DNA of 64,000 nt from Marinomonas algicola (GTDB lineage Bacteria; Pseudomonadota; Gammaproteobacteria; Pseudomonadales; Marinomonadaceae), in the NCBI RefSeq assembly GCF_014805825.1, contig NZ_CP061941.1, positions 992,001-1,056,000 of the forward strand, given 5' to 3'. Below are positions 1 to 9,478 of this stretch, piece after piece. A program made the position numbers and the translations under genes. The notes under the pieces were generated by a model. That model did no database searches, was not told the origin of the DNA, and saw nothing but the letters and a program-made list of their open reading frames with translations. Every line of letters starts with the position of its first letter. The first letter of the stretch is position 1.

Positions 1-1083
1 GGTCTCAATGTCCGAGCTCAAGAAGCCGCCGTGAAAGCCATGCAAAGACAAGTCGCTCTATTGGAGAAACAAGACAGAAAACTCAAAGGGCTTCAGGGTG
101 CGATTGTGGTTACCGATACACAAAATGGTCAAGTGAAAGCAATCGTCGGTTCCAGTAGTTCAGTCTACAGTGGGTTTAATCGGGCTTTGGGTGCTGTGCG
201 ACCAATCGGCTCACTGGTCAAACCTCCACTGTATATGATGGCGATATCGACAGGGCGATTTACCTGGCTATCATCATTAAACGATGAGCGAAAACGCTAT
301 AAAGTGGGTAAGGATATTTGGCAACCAGAGAATTATGATAAACAAGTTCACGGCACCGTTCCTATGTATCTGGCTCTGGCGAAATCCTATAACTTAGCCA
401 CCTTAGATTTGGCTGAAAAATTGGGGTTTGATCGATTAGGTGAAGGCCTAAGGCAACTCGGAGTAGAGCGACCCTTTACGATGAGGCCGGCCGTTGCGTT
501 AGGATCGTTAGAGTTGTCACCTTTTGAAGTGGCCCGTATATATCAGCCTATTGCTTCGATGGGGCAATCATCGCAGCTAGGTATTGTTGCAGGTGTATTA
601 AATGCACAAGGTGACGTCCTCAAAGAATTTAGCTCGAAGAAGGACGTACCTTTTACTGATGCCGTATTAGCCACCGCACTTGATGGCATGACAAAGGTGT
701 CCAGTGTTGGAACGGCAAGGCGAGCACAGTCTCATTTCCCCAATTTACGGTTTGCGGCTAAGACAGGCACAACCAATGAGCAGAGGGACAGTTGGTTTGT
801 TGGTATAACAGGTGATTATTCGACAACAATATGGTTGGGGGACGATGAGAATAAGCCTTTGAGCATTACTGGCGGAACGGGCGCTCAGAAAGTCTGGATT
901 GACTTGATGACCCAACTAAACCCCAAATCACTGTCCTCAAATTTACCTAAAGGTACTCGACGTGTTCAAGTGAGCTTAGATGAACTCGCTATCGCCGCCG
1001 ACCGTTGTGAGAACAAAGAAACACTTAGCTTTTTAGTGGGCACTGAGCCACAAGCAAAAACCTCATGCTTGTGGCCATTTTAA
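1..1083 (+). CDS. mrcB: Penicillin-binding protein 1B, 3' part (5' end outside window)
   Basis: The frame is open from the first base of the window, so this is the C-terminal ~360 residues of a bifunctional class A PBP; the glycosyltransferase domain lies upstream. The transpeptidase motifs are in order: SxxK as GSLVKP at about nt 211-222, SxN as SYN at nt 385-393, and KTG as AAKTGTT near nt 757-774. The GFNRA stretch before the SxxK box matches PBP1b rather than PBP1a. The family cross-links peptidoglycan in the periplasm from an inner-membrane anchor. The tail carries two cysteines and ends in LWPF. It is convergent with the next gene, with only 8 bp between stops. Confidence 0.87.
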   Translation, partial: GLNVRAQEAAVKAMQRQVALLEKQDRKLKGLQGAIVVTDTQNGQVKAIVGSSSSVYSGFNRALGAVRPIGSLVKPPLYMMAISTGRFTWLSSLNDERKRYKVGKDIWQPENYDKQVHGTVPMYLALAKSYNLATLDLAEKLGFDRLGEGLRQLGVERPFTMRPAVALGSLELSPFEVARIYQPIASMGQSSQLGIVAGVLNAQGDVLKEFSSKKDVPFTDAVLATALDGMTKVSSVGTARRAQSHFPNLRFAAKTGTTNEQRDSWFVGITGDYSTTIWLGDDENKPLSITGGTGAQKVWIDLMTQLNPKSLSSNLPKGTRRVQVSLDELAIAADRCENKETLSFLVGTEPQAKTSCLWPF

Positions 1084-1091
1084 ATCGTATG

Positions 1092-1574
1092 TTATTTTTG
1101 CGTGGCCCATTCTGCATTAGCTGTTTTTACGAGTGATGTTTCCGTTTCTGCAAGGGCTTTTTCATTCCATTTATCGAGCGTGTTTCCCCAGAAACCATTA
1201 TAAAAGACATAGTTTTTGCCATTGATTATCTTGTAGCTAAGAGGATCAATTTTAACCTTCTCTCCATCAAGCATGGCCCAGGCACACCAACCACCGTAAG
1301 CGGGGCTGTATTTTTCAGGTTTTTGGATAAAGGTTTGACGGTTTTCTTCATTTTCAAATTGGTATGTCGCGCCTTTGTAGGTGTATTTTAAGGCTGGGTA
1401 TCCCTTCATTGGGGCGCTCATAAAATAGCTCACGGGGTCGTAGCCTGAAAGTCCAATGCCTTCTTTATTTACATTGTTCTGAGAGGCGGCGTATGACGGT
1501 ATTATTGATAGTATTAAGAGCACTATGGCGAGGGTTTTTGTTACTAAGGGAATTTTTGATATGAGTGCATACAT
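1092..1574 (-). CDS. Exported YHS domain protein
   Basis: A 160 aa protein with an N-terminal hydrophobic signal (about residues 10-29, ending SYA) followed by a YHS-type domain. The visible signature is GLSGYDPVSYF, then a YTYKGATYQFENEENRQTF segment and a YSPAYGGWCAW block. YHS domains are small, often metal-associated modules; exported versions like this one are common in Proteobacteria but their substrate is unknown. The start is supported by an AAGGA Shine-Dalgarno 8 bases before ATG. It is a single gene, divergent from the solute-binding protein. Function beyond the domain name cannot be given. Confidence 0.75.
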   Translation of the reverse strand: MYALISKIPLVTKTLAIVLLILSIIPSYAASQNNVNKEGIGLSGYDPVSYFMSAPMKGYPALKYTYKGATYQFENEENRQTFIQKPEKYSPAYGGWCAWAMLDGEKVKIDPLSYKIINGKNYVFYNGFWGNTLDKWNEKALAETETSLVKTANAEWATQK

Positions 1575-1718
1575 TAGAAAAGTCCTTCATATTAAGTTAA
1601 GTACTTTGATGTGCGTCGGTAAGAAAAGTTCATTTATTACAAAAAACATTTGTTGCTCACTGTACTTTCTAGAATGTTGAAATATAATGAATTAGGTTAA
1701 AAATTAAATTGCTTTGAG

Positions 1719-2546
1719 ATGTCTATGCGCTTTCTTCCCAGTCGTACAGTAAAACTCAGCGCGTTTTTATGCTGTCTTTTACCTATTTCTACAGGTATTA
1801 AAGCAGAAACAGGGATGAGCTGCTCTTCAATGGTTGCAACCGGTAATTCTGAATACCCTCCTTTTCTATGGAAAAAAGCGAAGGATTCAGATGAATTATT
1901 AGGTGCAAACCGTTTAATTATTGATGAAATTTCAAGGCGCCTAGGTGTGCCAATTAGATTAATTCATACCGGTCCCTGGTCAAGAGCTCAATTAGAGGTG
2001 AGATCTGGCCGTGTAGATATTATGGCCGGTGCTTTTTATACGAATGATCGAACCGATTATATGGATTATTTATCTCCAGCGTTTCTATACACCAGTAGCG
2101 TTGTTTGGAAGCGTACGGGACAACGCTTGGACTTTAGAAAAAAAGAAGATTTAATTAACAAACACGGTGTAACCGTGATTAACAATAGCTTTGGTCAAAC
2201 GTTCGACGATTTCTCTAAGAAGCACTTAGATTTGATTTCTGTATCAGGAATTGAACAAGCATTCAAAATGCTAACAGCAAAACGTGTTGATTACGCGCTC
2301 TATGAAAAATCCCCAGGTTTAGCGTATTTAGATCTACTAGATATGAATACCGATGTCGTTTCATTGGCTTCTATTAGTAGTGAGGGGCTTTTCTTAACCA
2401 TCTCTAAAAAGTCTCCTTGTAATTCTCCAAAGATGAAACAAAAGTTAAATGGCGTTTTGAAAACCATGGCCATTGATGGTTTTAATGAAAAAGCCTTGAC
2501 TCAAAGCTTACTCGATTGGAAGCGCTACACGCATCAAGCTCATTGA
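1719..2546 (+). CDS. Periplasmic solute-binding protein, family 3 (amino-acid type)
   Basis: A 275 aa protein with a signal peptide (about residues 1-29) and the two-lobe pattern of SBP_bac_3 proteins: YPPFLWK near the start of the mature chain, a first-lobe segment on GRVDIMAGAFYTNDR, and a second-lobe segment on KRVDYALYEKSPG. Family members bind polar amino acids or related small molecules in the periplasm for ABC importers or as sensors. No permease or ATPase gene is adjacent, so it may be an orphan binding protein. ATG at 1725 is an alternative start; neither has a strong ribosome binding site. A hairpin follows the stop. Confidence 0.75.
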   Translation: MSMRFLPSRTVKLSAFLCCLLPISTGIKAETGMSCSSMVATGNSEYPPFLWKKAKDSDELLGANRLIIDEISRRLGVPIRLIHTGPWSRAQLEVRSGRVDIMAGAFYTNDRTDYMDYLSPAFLYTSSVVWKRTGQRLDFRKKEDLINKHGVTVINNSFGQTFDDFSKKHLDLISVSGIEQAFKMLTAKRVDYALYEKSPGLAYLDLLDMNTDVVSLASISSEGLFLTISKKSPCNSPKMKQKLNGVLKTMAIDGFNEKALTQSLLDWKRYTHQAH

Positions 2547-2598
2547 CGTTAAAGGCACGCGGGCTTCTCTGTTACACCAGGTATCTGATTGAGATATG

Positions 2599-2632
2599 GG
2601 TTAAGGTATTGGTGAATTCAAATACCTTAACC
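2599..2632. terminator. Hairpin between convergent genes
   Basis: Perfect 12 bp inverted repeat, GGTTAAGGTATT at 2599-2610 and its complement at 2621-2632, with a 10-base loop. It lies between two converging genes, so it may serve both. The U tract is poor on either side, so intrinsic termination is probable rather than certain. Confidence 0.55.
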
Positions 2633-2643
2633 TAAAAGATTAT

Positions 2644-3471
2644 TTAGATAATCAGATCATCCAGTCCAGACTCTAAGCACAGCGCTTCGTCTAACTCATC
2701 TATGATCATAGGGTCAATACCAGCAAGTTCTAAAACTTTTTTAGGAACGAATTCTTTGACTATGTCTGGGTCACGATCCTCTCTAATAGAGGCATTTAAA
2801 TAACAGGCTAAATTGAGTACAGCGCTTAGAGGTGAGGCTGGGTCAAATGCGAGAGGCTTTTTATATTGCTGTACGGCATTTGACAACGCTTGTGGAAACT
2901 GCCACATATCTAATAAGGCTTTGCCTGCATCTTGTGTGGTGAAGCCCAATCGCTCAAGTTCCGCTGCAGTCCGGCTTACTTTGGTTTCACTTATTAAGGT
3001 TTCTATTGCTTTTGCTTTATTGGGTTCGGCTAAATGCAACAGTAAACGCCCAATGTTATAAATAACGCCCGCGGTGAAAGCAATATCGGCGTCAACTTTA
3101 GGTGTTCTTAATGCGAGCCATTTTGCCAGTGAAGCGACCTGAAATGAATCTTTCCAAAACCTTTTAGTATCAAGTCCATCCACATTAGAGGCCGATCCGG
3201 AAAAACCAGAGGCAATCACTAAGGTTTTCAGTTTCTCCATCCCCAGCAATACAATGGCTTCGTCGATGGATGAGACTTTTCTTGATAGCCCAAACTGAGC
3301 TGAATTAACCAGTCGTAATACTTTTAAGGAGATGGTTTGATCTTTTGCTACTTTTTGAGCTATTTCAGCGTGATTTGCGTGCTCAGAGTTGAGTGTTTGA
3401 ATTAATTCACGGACAATTTCTGGTATGTTTGGTAGCTTTGAGGTTTGGTTTAATAATGTGTTGATTTCCAT
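2644..3471 (-). CDS. HDOD domain protein
   Basis: A 275 aa cytoplasmic protein almost filled by an HDOD domain. Typical stretches are LPNIPEIVRELI at about residues 13-24, QTISLKVLRLVNSAQFGL at about 46-63, and SIDEAIVLLGMEKLKTLV soon after. HDOD proteins are HD-related but lack the full metal-binding set and act in signalling, often with cyclic-di-GMP or two-component pathways. No partner domain is present. The start has a GAGGG ribosome binding site about 9 bases upstream. It stands alone, convergent with the solute-binding protein gene; its specific role is unknown. Confidence 0.78.
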   Translation of the reverse strand: MEINTLLNQTSKLPNIPEIVRELIQTLNSEHANHAEIAQKVAKDQTISLKVLRLVNSAQFGLSRKVSSIDEAIVLLGMEKLKTLVIASGFSGSASNVDGLDTKRFWKDSFQVASLAKWLALRTPKVDADIAFTAGVIYNIGRLLLHLAEPNKAKAIETLISETKVSRTAAELERLGFTTQDAGKALLDMWQFPQALSNAVQQYKKPLAFDPASPLSAVLNLACYLNASIREDRDPDIVKEFVPKKVLELAGIDPMIIDELDEALCLESGLDDLII

Positions 3472-3622
3472 GTTTTGCAGCCCTCAGATTATCTTTTTAT
3501 ACTTATTAAGATTAGGTCATAAGGTGAACCTAAGGCAAGCTTATTGCTGGTAAATACTTGTTCTAAATCACGTTTAACAGTATGAATAATAAATGCAATT
3601 AAACGTGACTTTGAATGGCGTG

Positions 3623-5056
3623 TTATTTTTTTAATAGTCTGGAATAGAGATCTAACCAATGGGTGGTTGTTTTCTCCCAGCTAAAGTCGTATTGCATGGC
3701 ATTTTCTTGTCGTTCTCGCCAGCCACGGTTATCTCGGAAAAAGATCATGCATCGTTCTATAGCCGATGTTAGCGATGTGGTATTGGCTTCTTCAAAGACA
3801 AAGCCATTTGCTTCCGGCCCTTCTTCAAAAACCGTATCAGCAAGCCCTCCTGTTTGTCTTACAACGGGTAAGGTGCCGTATTTCAGCGCATACAACTGAG
3901 TTAAACCACAAGGTTCAAAGCGAGAGGGAATTAATAAGGCGTCAATACCCGCTTGTAATCTATGGGAGTAGGCTTCATCGTAGCCAATTCTAATGCCTAC
4001 TTGTTGCGGGAAGCGCTGCTGTAATTCAACAAATGCGTTTTCCAAAGCCTTATCTCCCGAGCCTAAGAGAATGAATTTTGCTCCTTGCTCAAGTGCGGTT
4101 GGGATGGCTTCTAGAACAAGATCTAATCCTTTTTGTTCTGTTAAACGGCTGACAACACCGAAAATAGGTTGTTCTAGGTTCTCATCAAGATGGTTCTCTT
4201 TTAGTAAGGCTAATTTGTTTTTTTGTTTAAGATTAAGAGAATCAATCGTGTATTTCGTGTTTATATTTGAATCGATATCAGGAGACCATTGATCGTAATC
4301 GACACCATTCAGAATGCCCTGAACTTTGTGTTGATGTGCCCTGAGCGTGCCATCTAAACCATCACCATATTCAGCCGTAAGAATTTCTTTGGCGTATGTT
4401 GGGCTGACGGTTGTGATGGCATCTGAATAAACGAGAGCCGATTTTAGAGCGGAAAACTGACCATAAAATTCAATTCCATGATGAGTAAGAAGCTCATCAG
4501 ATAGTCGGGTTTCAGAGAAGAGCGACATTGGAAAACTGCCGTTGTATCTTAGATTATGGACTGTGGTAACGACTGGAATATGCGGCATCTTCCAACTTTT
4601 TAAGTAGGCGACACTTAACCCAGCTTGCCAGTCATTAATGTGCAGTAAATCTGGCTGCCACTTCATTAGGCTACCGTAAGAAGATAATACGGCGGCCACC
4701 CAAGACAGAGCGGCAAATCTTAAATGGTTATCTTGGTAATCATTTCCTTCTGTATCTAAATATGGACCACCCTCTCTTTCGTATAAACTTTGACATTGTA
4801 ATAACCAAATTGGCGTGCCATTTTCAAGGATTTGAGTTTCTAGAAGGATTAGGTCCCCAGTATTGAAAGGGTTACCTAAATTTATTTTGTTTTGGATAGG
4901 GGCAACTTTATCTAATATGCCAGAGTAAGCTGGCATTAAAAGGCGGACATCGTGGCCCTTTTTTCGTAAAGCAACTGGGAGTGCTCCAGCGACATCAGCA
5001 AGGCCTCCCGTCTTAATAAGAGGATAAATCTCGGACGCGACAAAAAGTATGTTCAT
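3623..5056 (-). CDS. glgA: Glycogen synthase (ADP-glucose dependent)
   Basis: A GT5 glycosyltransferase that adds glucose from ADP-glucose to growing glycogen. The N-terminus carries the KTGGLADV nucleotide-sugar binding motif at about residues 15-22, and the C-terminal half has GVVSRLTEQKG and the PSRFEPCGLTQLYALKYGT acceptor/donor region. The frame stays open upstream to 5128, but starting at the ATG at 5056 (second of two adjacent ATGs) gives 477 residues, the usual family length, with MNILFVASE as the expected N-terminus. It is divergent from glgC, the enzyme that makes its substrate. No branching enzyme or phosphorylase gene is nearby. Confidence 0.93.
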   Translation of the reverse strand: MNILFVASEIYPLIKTGGLADVAGALPVALRKKGHDVRLLMPAYSGILDKVAPIQNKINLGNPFNTGDLILLETQILENGTPIWLLQCQSLYEREGGPYLDTEGNDYQDNHLRFAALSWVAAVLSSYGSLMKWQPDLLHINDWQAGLSVAYLKSWKMPHIPVVTTVHNLRYNGSFPMSLFSETRLSDELLTHHGIEFYGQFSALKSALVYSDAITTVSPTYAKEILTAEYGDGLDGTLRAHQHKVQGILNGVDYDQWSPDIDSNINTKYTIDSLNLKQKNKLALLKENHLDENLEQPIFGVVSRLTEQKGLDLVLEAIPTALEQGAKFILLGSGDKALENAFVELQQRFPQQVGIRIGYDEAYSHRLQAGIDALLIPSRFEPCGLTQLYALKYGTLPVVRQTGGLADTVFEEGPEANGFVFEEANTTSLTSAIERCMIFFRDNRGWRERQENAMQYDFSWEKTTTHWLDLYSRLLKK

Positions 5057-5181
5057 CATATTGTTATCTTGTTGATTTAGTTTATCTATCGGAGTATACC
5101 TAAATATAACCCGTAATCGAGCAAGCAACCCTAAATAATTATTATAATAATAAAAGATTAATTTTCAAAAAAAGGTGAGTT

Positions 5182-6441
5182 ATGGATCTTAATACTGCAT
5201 GTATGAAAACGTTAGCAATCATCTTGGCAGGTGGGAGAGGATCTAGGTTAAAGCAGCTGACAGATTATCGTTCAAAGCCAGCGGTTCCGATTGCTGGTAA
5301 ATACAAAATTATCGATTTTCCTTTGTCAAATTGTGTTAATTCTGGAGTGCGCAGGATAGCTGTATTAACCCAGTATCGATCTCATACCCTAAACCAACAT
5401 GTTCAACGTGGTTGGAATTTTTTACGCTCAGATTTTAATGAGTTCATTGAGCTATGGCCTGCTCAGCAGCAAACAGGGGAAGAGTGGTACCAAGGAACGG
5501 CGGACGCTGTATTCCAAAACCTGAAAATGATTGATGAATTAGACAGCGAATATGTCCTAATTTTGGCTGGTGATCATGTTTATAAACAAGATTACAGTTT
5601 AATGTTAAAGGAGCACATGGAAACGGGAGCGGATGTATCGGTGGCTTGTATTGAAGTTCCGGTTAATGAAGCGGATCAATTTGGCATCATGCATGTTGAT
5701 GAAAATGATAATATTATTGCGTTTGAGGAGAAGCCAAAGAGCCCACCGACCATGCCTGGTAACCCTAATGTGTCTTTGGCTAGTATGGGAATTTACATTT
5801 TTAGTACCAAGTTTTTAAGTGAGCATCTAAAATCGGATGCGCTTGATGATGATTCAACTCATGATTTTGGTAAAGATCTGATTCCTTTCTTTGTTGGGCG
5901 AAGTAATATTAAAGCGCATCATTTTGCGAATAGCTGTGTAAAAAATGAAAGCTACCCTGATGTACCTTATTGGCGTGATGTGGGTACATTAACGGCTTAT
6001 TGGGAGTCCAATATGGATTTAACTCGTTTATTACCTGAGTTAGATTTGTACGATGATAACTGGCCAATTCGTACTGCCCAATATCAAAGACCAGCCGCAA
6101 AATTTAATTATAATTATGAAGAGCGTATAGGCACAGCCCTGAATTCTGTTGTTTCGGCGGGCTGTATTGTCTCAGGTTCTACCGTTGAAAAATCCATTCT
6201 ATTTAATAATGTACGCGTTAACTCGTATTCGCATGTGAATAAATGTGTGGTTTTACCTAGAGTGGATATCGGACGTCATTGCCGCTTAATGAATGCCGTT
6301 ATTGATTCTGACTGTCAGATTCCTGAGGGAATGGTTATTGGAGAAGACGCTGAATTAGATGCGCAACGTTTTCATCGTAATGAAGATGGCATCACTCTGG
6401 TGACGCAATCTATGATTGAGGCGCTCGTGAAAGCAGAGTAG
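5182..6441 (+). CDS. glgC: Glucose-1-phosphate adenylyltransferase
   Basis: Makes ADP-glucose from glucose-1-phosphate and ATP, the committed step of bacterial glycogen synthesis. The 419 aa chain has the pyrophosphorylase signature LAGGRGSRLKQLT near residue 16, YQGTADAVFQN, the sugar-phosphate loop FEEKP, and YWRDVGTLTAYW, followed by a left-handed beta-helix C-terminus ending in the HRNEDGITLVTQ pattern. An AGGTGAG ribosome binding site precedes the ATG. It is divergent from glgA across about 125 bp that includes a TATAAT at 5143-5148 suited to a glgC promoter. A strong terminator follows. Confidence 0.95.
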   Translation: MDLNTACMKTLAIILAGGRGSRLKQLTDYRSKPAVPIAGKYKIIDFPLSNCVNSGVRRIAVLTQYRSHTLNQHVQRGWNFLRSDFNEFIELWPAQQQTGEEWYQGTADAVFQNLKMIDELDSEYVLILAGDHVYKQDYSLMLKEHMETGADVSVACIEVPVNEADQFGIMHVDENDNIIAFEEKPKSPPTMPGNPNVSLASMGIYIFSTKFLSEHLKSDALDDDSTHDFGKDLIPFFVGRSNIKAHHFANSCVKNESYPDVPYWRDVGTLTAYWESNMDLTRLLPELDLYDDNWPIRTAQYQRPAAKFNYNYEERIGTALNSVVSAGCIVSGSTVEKSILFNNVRVNSYSHVNKCVVLPRVDIGRHCRLMNAVIDSDCQIPEGMVIGEDAELDAQRFHRNEDGITLVTQSMIEALVKAE

Positions 6442-6463
6442 TTATCTTGACGTAATGACTGAT

Positions 6464-6499
6464 AGAAAAGGCCATAAATTTCAGTTTATGGCCTTTTCT
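6464..6499. terminator. Bidirectional intrinsic terminator after glgC
   Basis: Perfect 15 bp stem: AGAAAAGGCCATAAA at 6464-6478 pairs with 6485-6499 across a 6-base loop. The arms carry A- and T-runs, so it can act from both directions, as expected between convergent glgC and the TraB-family gene. Confidence 0.85.
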
Positions 6500-6512
6500 G
6501 TTAAAGGGAGAT

Positions 6513-7436
6513 TCAGTTTATGCTCTCTTTTTTAAATAGAGGTTGAACAAAGTAGCCCTTCCTCTCTAATTGCTTTTGGATACTGTTAGGTCCAGTTAAG
6601 TGAAGTGCGCCAACGACAACAAAGTAATTATTTCGACGGCTTATCGGTTGGTTTAAGTACAAGGCAATCACGTCGGCCATACTTTTGTTTCTGTCATCCA
6701 ATAAACTTTTCATCATTGGTCCAAGCTTTGGGTTTTGTACAACATCTTGATAAACAAAGTTATACAACCCTACAGGGTCTGCGCGCTCCCAATAATTTAC
6801 CATTTTTTCTAGATAGTCTTTGTCGTCTAATTGACTAAGAGACACTTCGAGCGCTGCAATCTGAGAGTGAAACGGGCTGTCTGCAATGGCGGTGATTTGT
6901 TGCTCTAAGGTTTCCAGTTCTAAAATTGGCTTGTTGTTTTTTTCGGCCATTTGTAAAAAGTATTGATCTAAGCCAAGATCCGCTTTGAATTGTGTCTGCT
7001 TTAGTTGGTAGCCTGTTAACTGTTCGATCACCATCCATGGACGCATTCTTATCAATTTTTCGTATTCACTTTTATTTCTTATATTGAAGTGTTTTAACGC
7101 ATCTAATGCGTTTTTTGATAGATATTTCTCAAGTGTTTGATTGACAGGTAGCCACATTTTTGACTGAATAAGCGATTGTGAAATATATGGATCTAGCTTG
7201 TTCACATTCAGTTCGACAACCAAATTGTCAGATTTTTGATAGGCATCTAAGTAGGCTTGGGGAAGAGGGTAATGCCTTTCATTAAGAGCGTGTATTGAGC
7301 CTGCAAGATAGACTGTAATGTGTTTATTTTGCACTTGCCACAAGAAGGCTTGTTCATTTTCTTTAGCATGAGCAATAACATAAAAACTTAGGAATACTAC
7401 GTTTATAAACTTAAACGACTTAAAAAGAATATTCAT
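6513..7436 (-). CDS. TraB/GumN family exported protein
   Basis: A 307 aa protein with a signal peptide (residues 1 to about 24, ending AHAKE). The family signature is clear: YLAGSIHALNERHYPLP near residue 45 and a C-terminal VVVGALHLTGPNSI followed by LERKGY. TraB/GumN/TIKI proteins share a fold with catalytic potential as metal-dependent proteases, but the bacterial members are poorly characterised. The GSIH and GALH histidines, the expected active-site pieces, are both present, so the protein does not look degenerate. It is a single gene. Its ribosome binding site is weak. Confidence 0.75.
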   Translation of the reverse strand: MNILFKSFKFINVVFLSFYVIAHAKENEQAFLWQVQNKHITVYLAGSIHALNERHYPLPQAYLDAYQKSDNLVVELNVNKLDPYISQSLIQSKMWLPVNQTLEKYLSKNALDALKHFNIRNKSEYEKLIRMRPWMVIEQLTGYQLKQTQFKADLGLDQYFLQMAEKNNKPILELETLEQQITAIADSPFHSQIAALEVSLSQLDDKDYLEKMVNYWERADPVGLYNFVYQDVVQNPKLGPMMKSLLDDRNKSMADVIALYLNQPISRRNNYFVVVGALHLTGPNSIQKQLERKGYFVQPLFKKESIN

Positions 7437-7646
7437 CGGTATGCTTCTATTTTGTTGTCTCGTTCGTTGTTTGTTATCCCCGCAAGCTGTGGATAACCCT
7501 ATTGGTGACCATTTGATAACTGTCTAAATGCCACGTATTACGCGAGTTTCAATGGGTATGTTTAATTCTTCTTCAATCGTACAAAATTTACAGATTAATT
7601 ATTTGGTTTTTGAAATAATCGAATTCTAATTTAACAGAGGTAATGC

Positions 7647-8285
7647 ATGTTTACAGGTATCGTTCAGGGTATGGCTCAAGTACACGAGTGTCAAACGCTC
7701 GGCCGTAATAAAAGGTTAACCATTCAGTTTCCTGAATCTTCTATGCAAGGTCAACAGGAAGGAGCCAGTGTCGCCATTAATGGCGTTTGTTTGACTGTCG
7801 TCGCGGTTGAAAAAGACAAAATCAGCTTCGATGTTATTGATACAACGTTGGCATTGACAAATATTGGTTTATTGGAAAAAGAGTCGATTGTGAACTTTGA
7901 GCGCGCGGCTCGTATGGGAAGTGAAGTGGGTGGGCATGTTATGTCTGGTCATATAATGACCTGCGTTATGGTGCGTGACATTGTTCAAAAGGGAGAGAGT
8001 TTCCATATACGATTCGCTGTTGACGTAGGGGATCAAACAAAGGTTGATGCTCGTCGATATTTGTTTGACAAAGGCTATGTTGGTTTAAATGGAGCCAGCT
8101 TAACGATTTGCGATATTGGCGATGATTGGATTGAAGTATCATTAATTCCTGAAACGTTAAAAGTCACTACTTTTGGGCAGTTATCTGTTGGCGATAAAGT
8201 TAACTTAGAGATTGATAGTCATACTCAAGCAACGGTGGATACCGTTGAAAGAGTCTTGAAACAGAGGGGGATAATTTTACCTTAA
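7647..8285 (+). CDS. ribE: Riboflavin synthase alpha chain
   Basis: Dismutates two 6,7-dimethyl-8-ribityllumazines to riboflavin and the pyrimidinedione (called ribC in E. coli usage). The 212 aa chain shows the two tandem lumazine-binding repeats: the first starts MFTGIVQGMAQV and contains the GVCLTV motif; the second begins near residue 98 with GHVMSGHI upstream and has the GASLTI counterpart. AGAGGT lies before the ATG. No FMN riboswitch features are visible upstream and no other rib gene is adjacent. It is the last recognisable core gene before the accessory island. Confidence 0.93.
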   Translation: MFTGIVQGMAQVHECQTLGRNKRLTIQFPESSMQGQQEGASVAINGVCLTVVAVEKDKISFDVIDTTLALTNIGLLEKESIVNFERAARMGSEVGGHVMSGHIMTCVMVRDIVQKGESFHIRFAVDVGDQTKVDARRYLFDKGYVGLNGASLTICDIGDDWIEVSLIPETLKVTTFGQLSVGDKVNLEIDSHTQATVDTVERVLKQRGIILP

Positions 8286-8503
8286 TCTTGAAAGTGTGTT
8301 GAGCTTTATTCAATTCTTCTCTATTCCTCATGAAAGAGTAAATAATTCACGCGTTATTTGCTCTTTGCTTGCGTTTATCGCGTTAATAAAAATGGAGTAC
8401 TTACTCTGTTTTCTGTAGAATGCACCTCAAAATTTCATCTTGAGAGCCTGTGAGTAAATCCCTTAACTTATTGTAAGTGTATGGATAGTGGATTTATCAA
8501 CAG

Positions 8504-8986
8504 GTGCTTATTAGCAAGCCCGCAGGCAATCACCTTGTGTTCTCAGTACGTGGCAAACTCATCACGTCAGCTAGCAGCCCATTGCCAACTGTCTACTACA
8601 CCAGAGAACAAACAGCAAACTATTGGTTATTGATCAGCCGAAGAATTAAATCTGGCCGTGTGATCGCACGCTATAGATATATTCTAACGGCCAAGACAAT
8701 AGAAGTCAGCGTCGGTGCGGGAGAGCCTAAAAAGCGCCTTGCACAAACCTACGCCAACGAAGCGCTAGCACTTGCCAACGCTCAAGCCGAATACAAACGC
8801 GCCCAAAGAAACGAGCAACGCCTAGAGCTCAAACTAGTAGGAAACCCACATCTAGTAGCAGGAGGCCCCATTCAGGTAAGCGGTTTTCGAGAAGGTATCA
8901 ACGGGCAATGGCTCATCAACAGAGTTGAGCATGTTATCTCCAAAAACGGAGTCTACAGTTCAAGACTTAATTGTCAGATGGGATGA
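8504..8986 (+). pseudogene. C-terminal fragment of phage late control protein D (gpD, tail)
   Basis: The 160 residues match only the C-terminal part of gpD-type tail proteins, which are usually well over 300 aa. Visible family features are PLPTVYYTREQ, the KTIEVSVGAGEPKKRL segment, an alanine-rich helix (ANEALALANAQAEYKRAQR), and the terminal barrel with VSGFREGINGQWLINRVEH. gpD forms the tail spike hub in P2-like phages and related contractile systems. The upstream domains are missing and the GTG assigned as start lies in truncated sequence without a convincing ribosome binding site. Its stop overlaps the next start as ATGA. No other tail gene is present. Confidence 0.7.
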
Positions 8987-9309
8987 AAATCGGCAAGAAG
9001 AGTCCAATAAAACCCGCACTCAAGCTTCGGCTAGGGAGTGTTGGGTATCCTGTTAAAGTACTGCCGCAATGCGTTGTTGATCTATTTTTCGGGTGGTGGT
9101 TTGGCAATCCATGCGCTAAACACGATGCCAGATACACAATAGGCGGAGGTGTATTCAAGAAGCTCGCCGCCGATTGGTCATTCTTCAAAGACTTGTTGGC
9201 ATCAGTAAGAATCGTTAAGTGGTGCTACAAACTTCCCACATTGGTCGTAGCCATCGTTTTTTTTATGGCTGTGCTCTTTGCAGGATGGCTTAGGTTCAAG
9301 TATCGGTAG
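8983..9309 (+). CDS. Small phage-associated protein with HDxxY motif and C-terminal membrane segment
   Basis: 108 aa from the ATG at 8983, which overlaps the preceding stop as ATGA and so points to translational coupling with the gpD fragment. The centre has NPCAKHDARY (residues 42-51), the Cys-x2-His-Asp-x2-Tyr arrangement seen in phospholipase A2-like folds and in small phage proteins, followed by GGGVFKKLAADW. A hydrophobic stretch at about residues 85-103 looks like a membrane anchor. A lipase activity is only a suggestion: the classical second cysteine and calcium loop cannot be confirmed. It is probably what remains of a prophage tail-end operon. Confidence 0.5.
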   Translation: MKIGKKSPIKPALKLRLGSVGYPVKVLPQCVVDLFFGWWFGNPCAKHDARYTIGGGVFKKLAADWSFFKDLLASVRIVKWCYKLPTLVVAIVFFMAVLFAGWLRFKYR

Positions 9310-9478
9310 GGAAGGGTTGATGAAAGGAGCGAGTGTTATATAGGGTGTATTTGAGCAGCGTCCAGTAAAGTAAGCCTAAATTCAGGTAATTAGCGTAATG
9401 GTCTGTAGTTTACATTTTTATATGAAAATCTGACTCTTATTAAGTCTGAGTAAAATTAACGATTAATAGGAATATTTA

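Noticed and set aside
5057..5128. Longer glgA start at 5128
   Set aside because: Extra 24 residues are unlike the family and would overlap the promoter region; the start at 5056 gives the standard 477 aa.
7488..7496. DnaA box TGTGGATAA upstream of ribE
   Set aside because: Single copy without a cluster or AT-rich unwinding region; expected by chance in 64 kb.
7437..7646. FMN riboswitch before ribE
   Set aside because: None of the conserved FMN-element blocks were seen in the 210 bp spacer.
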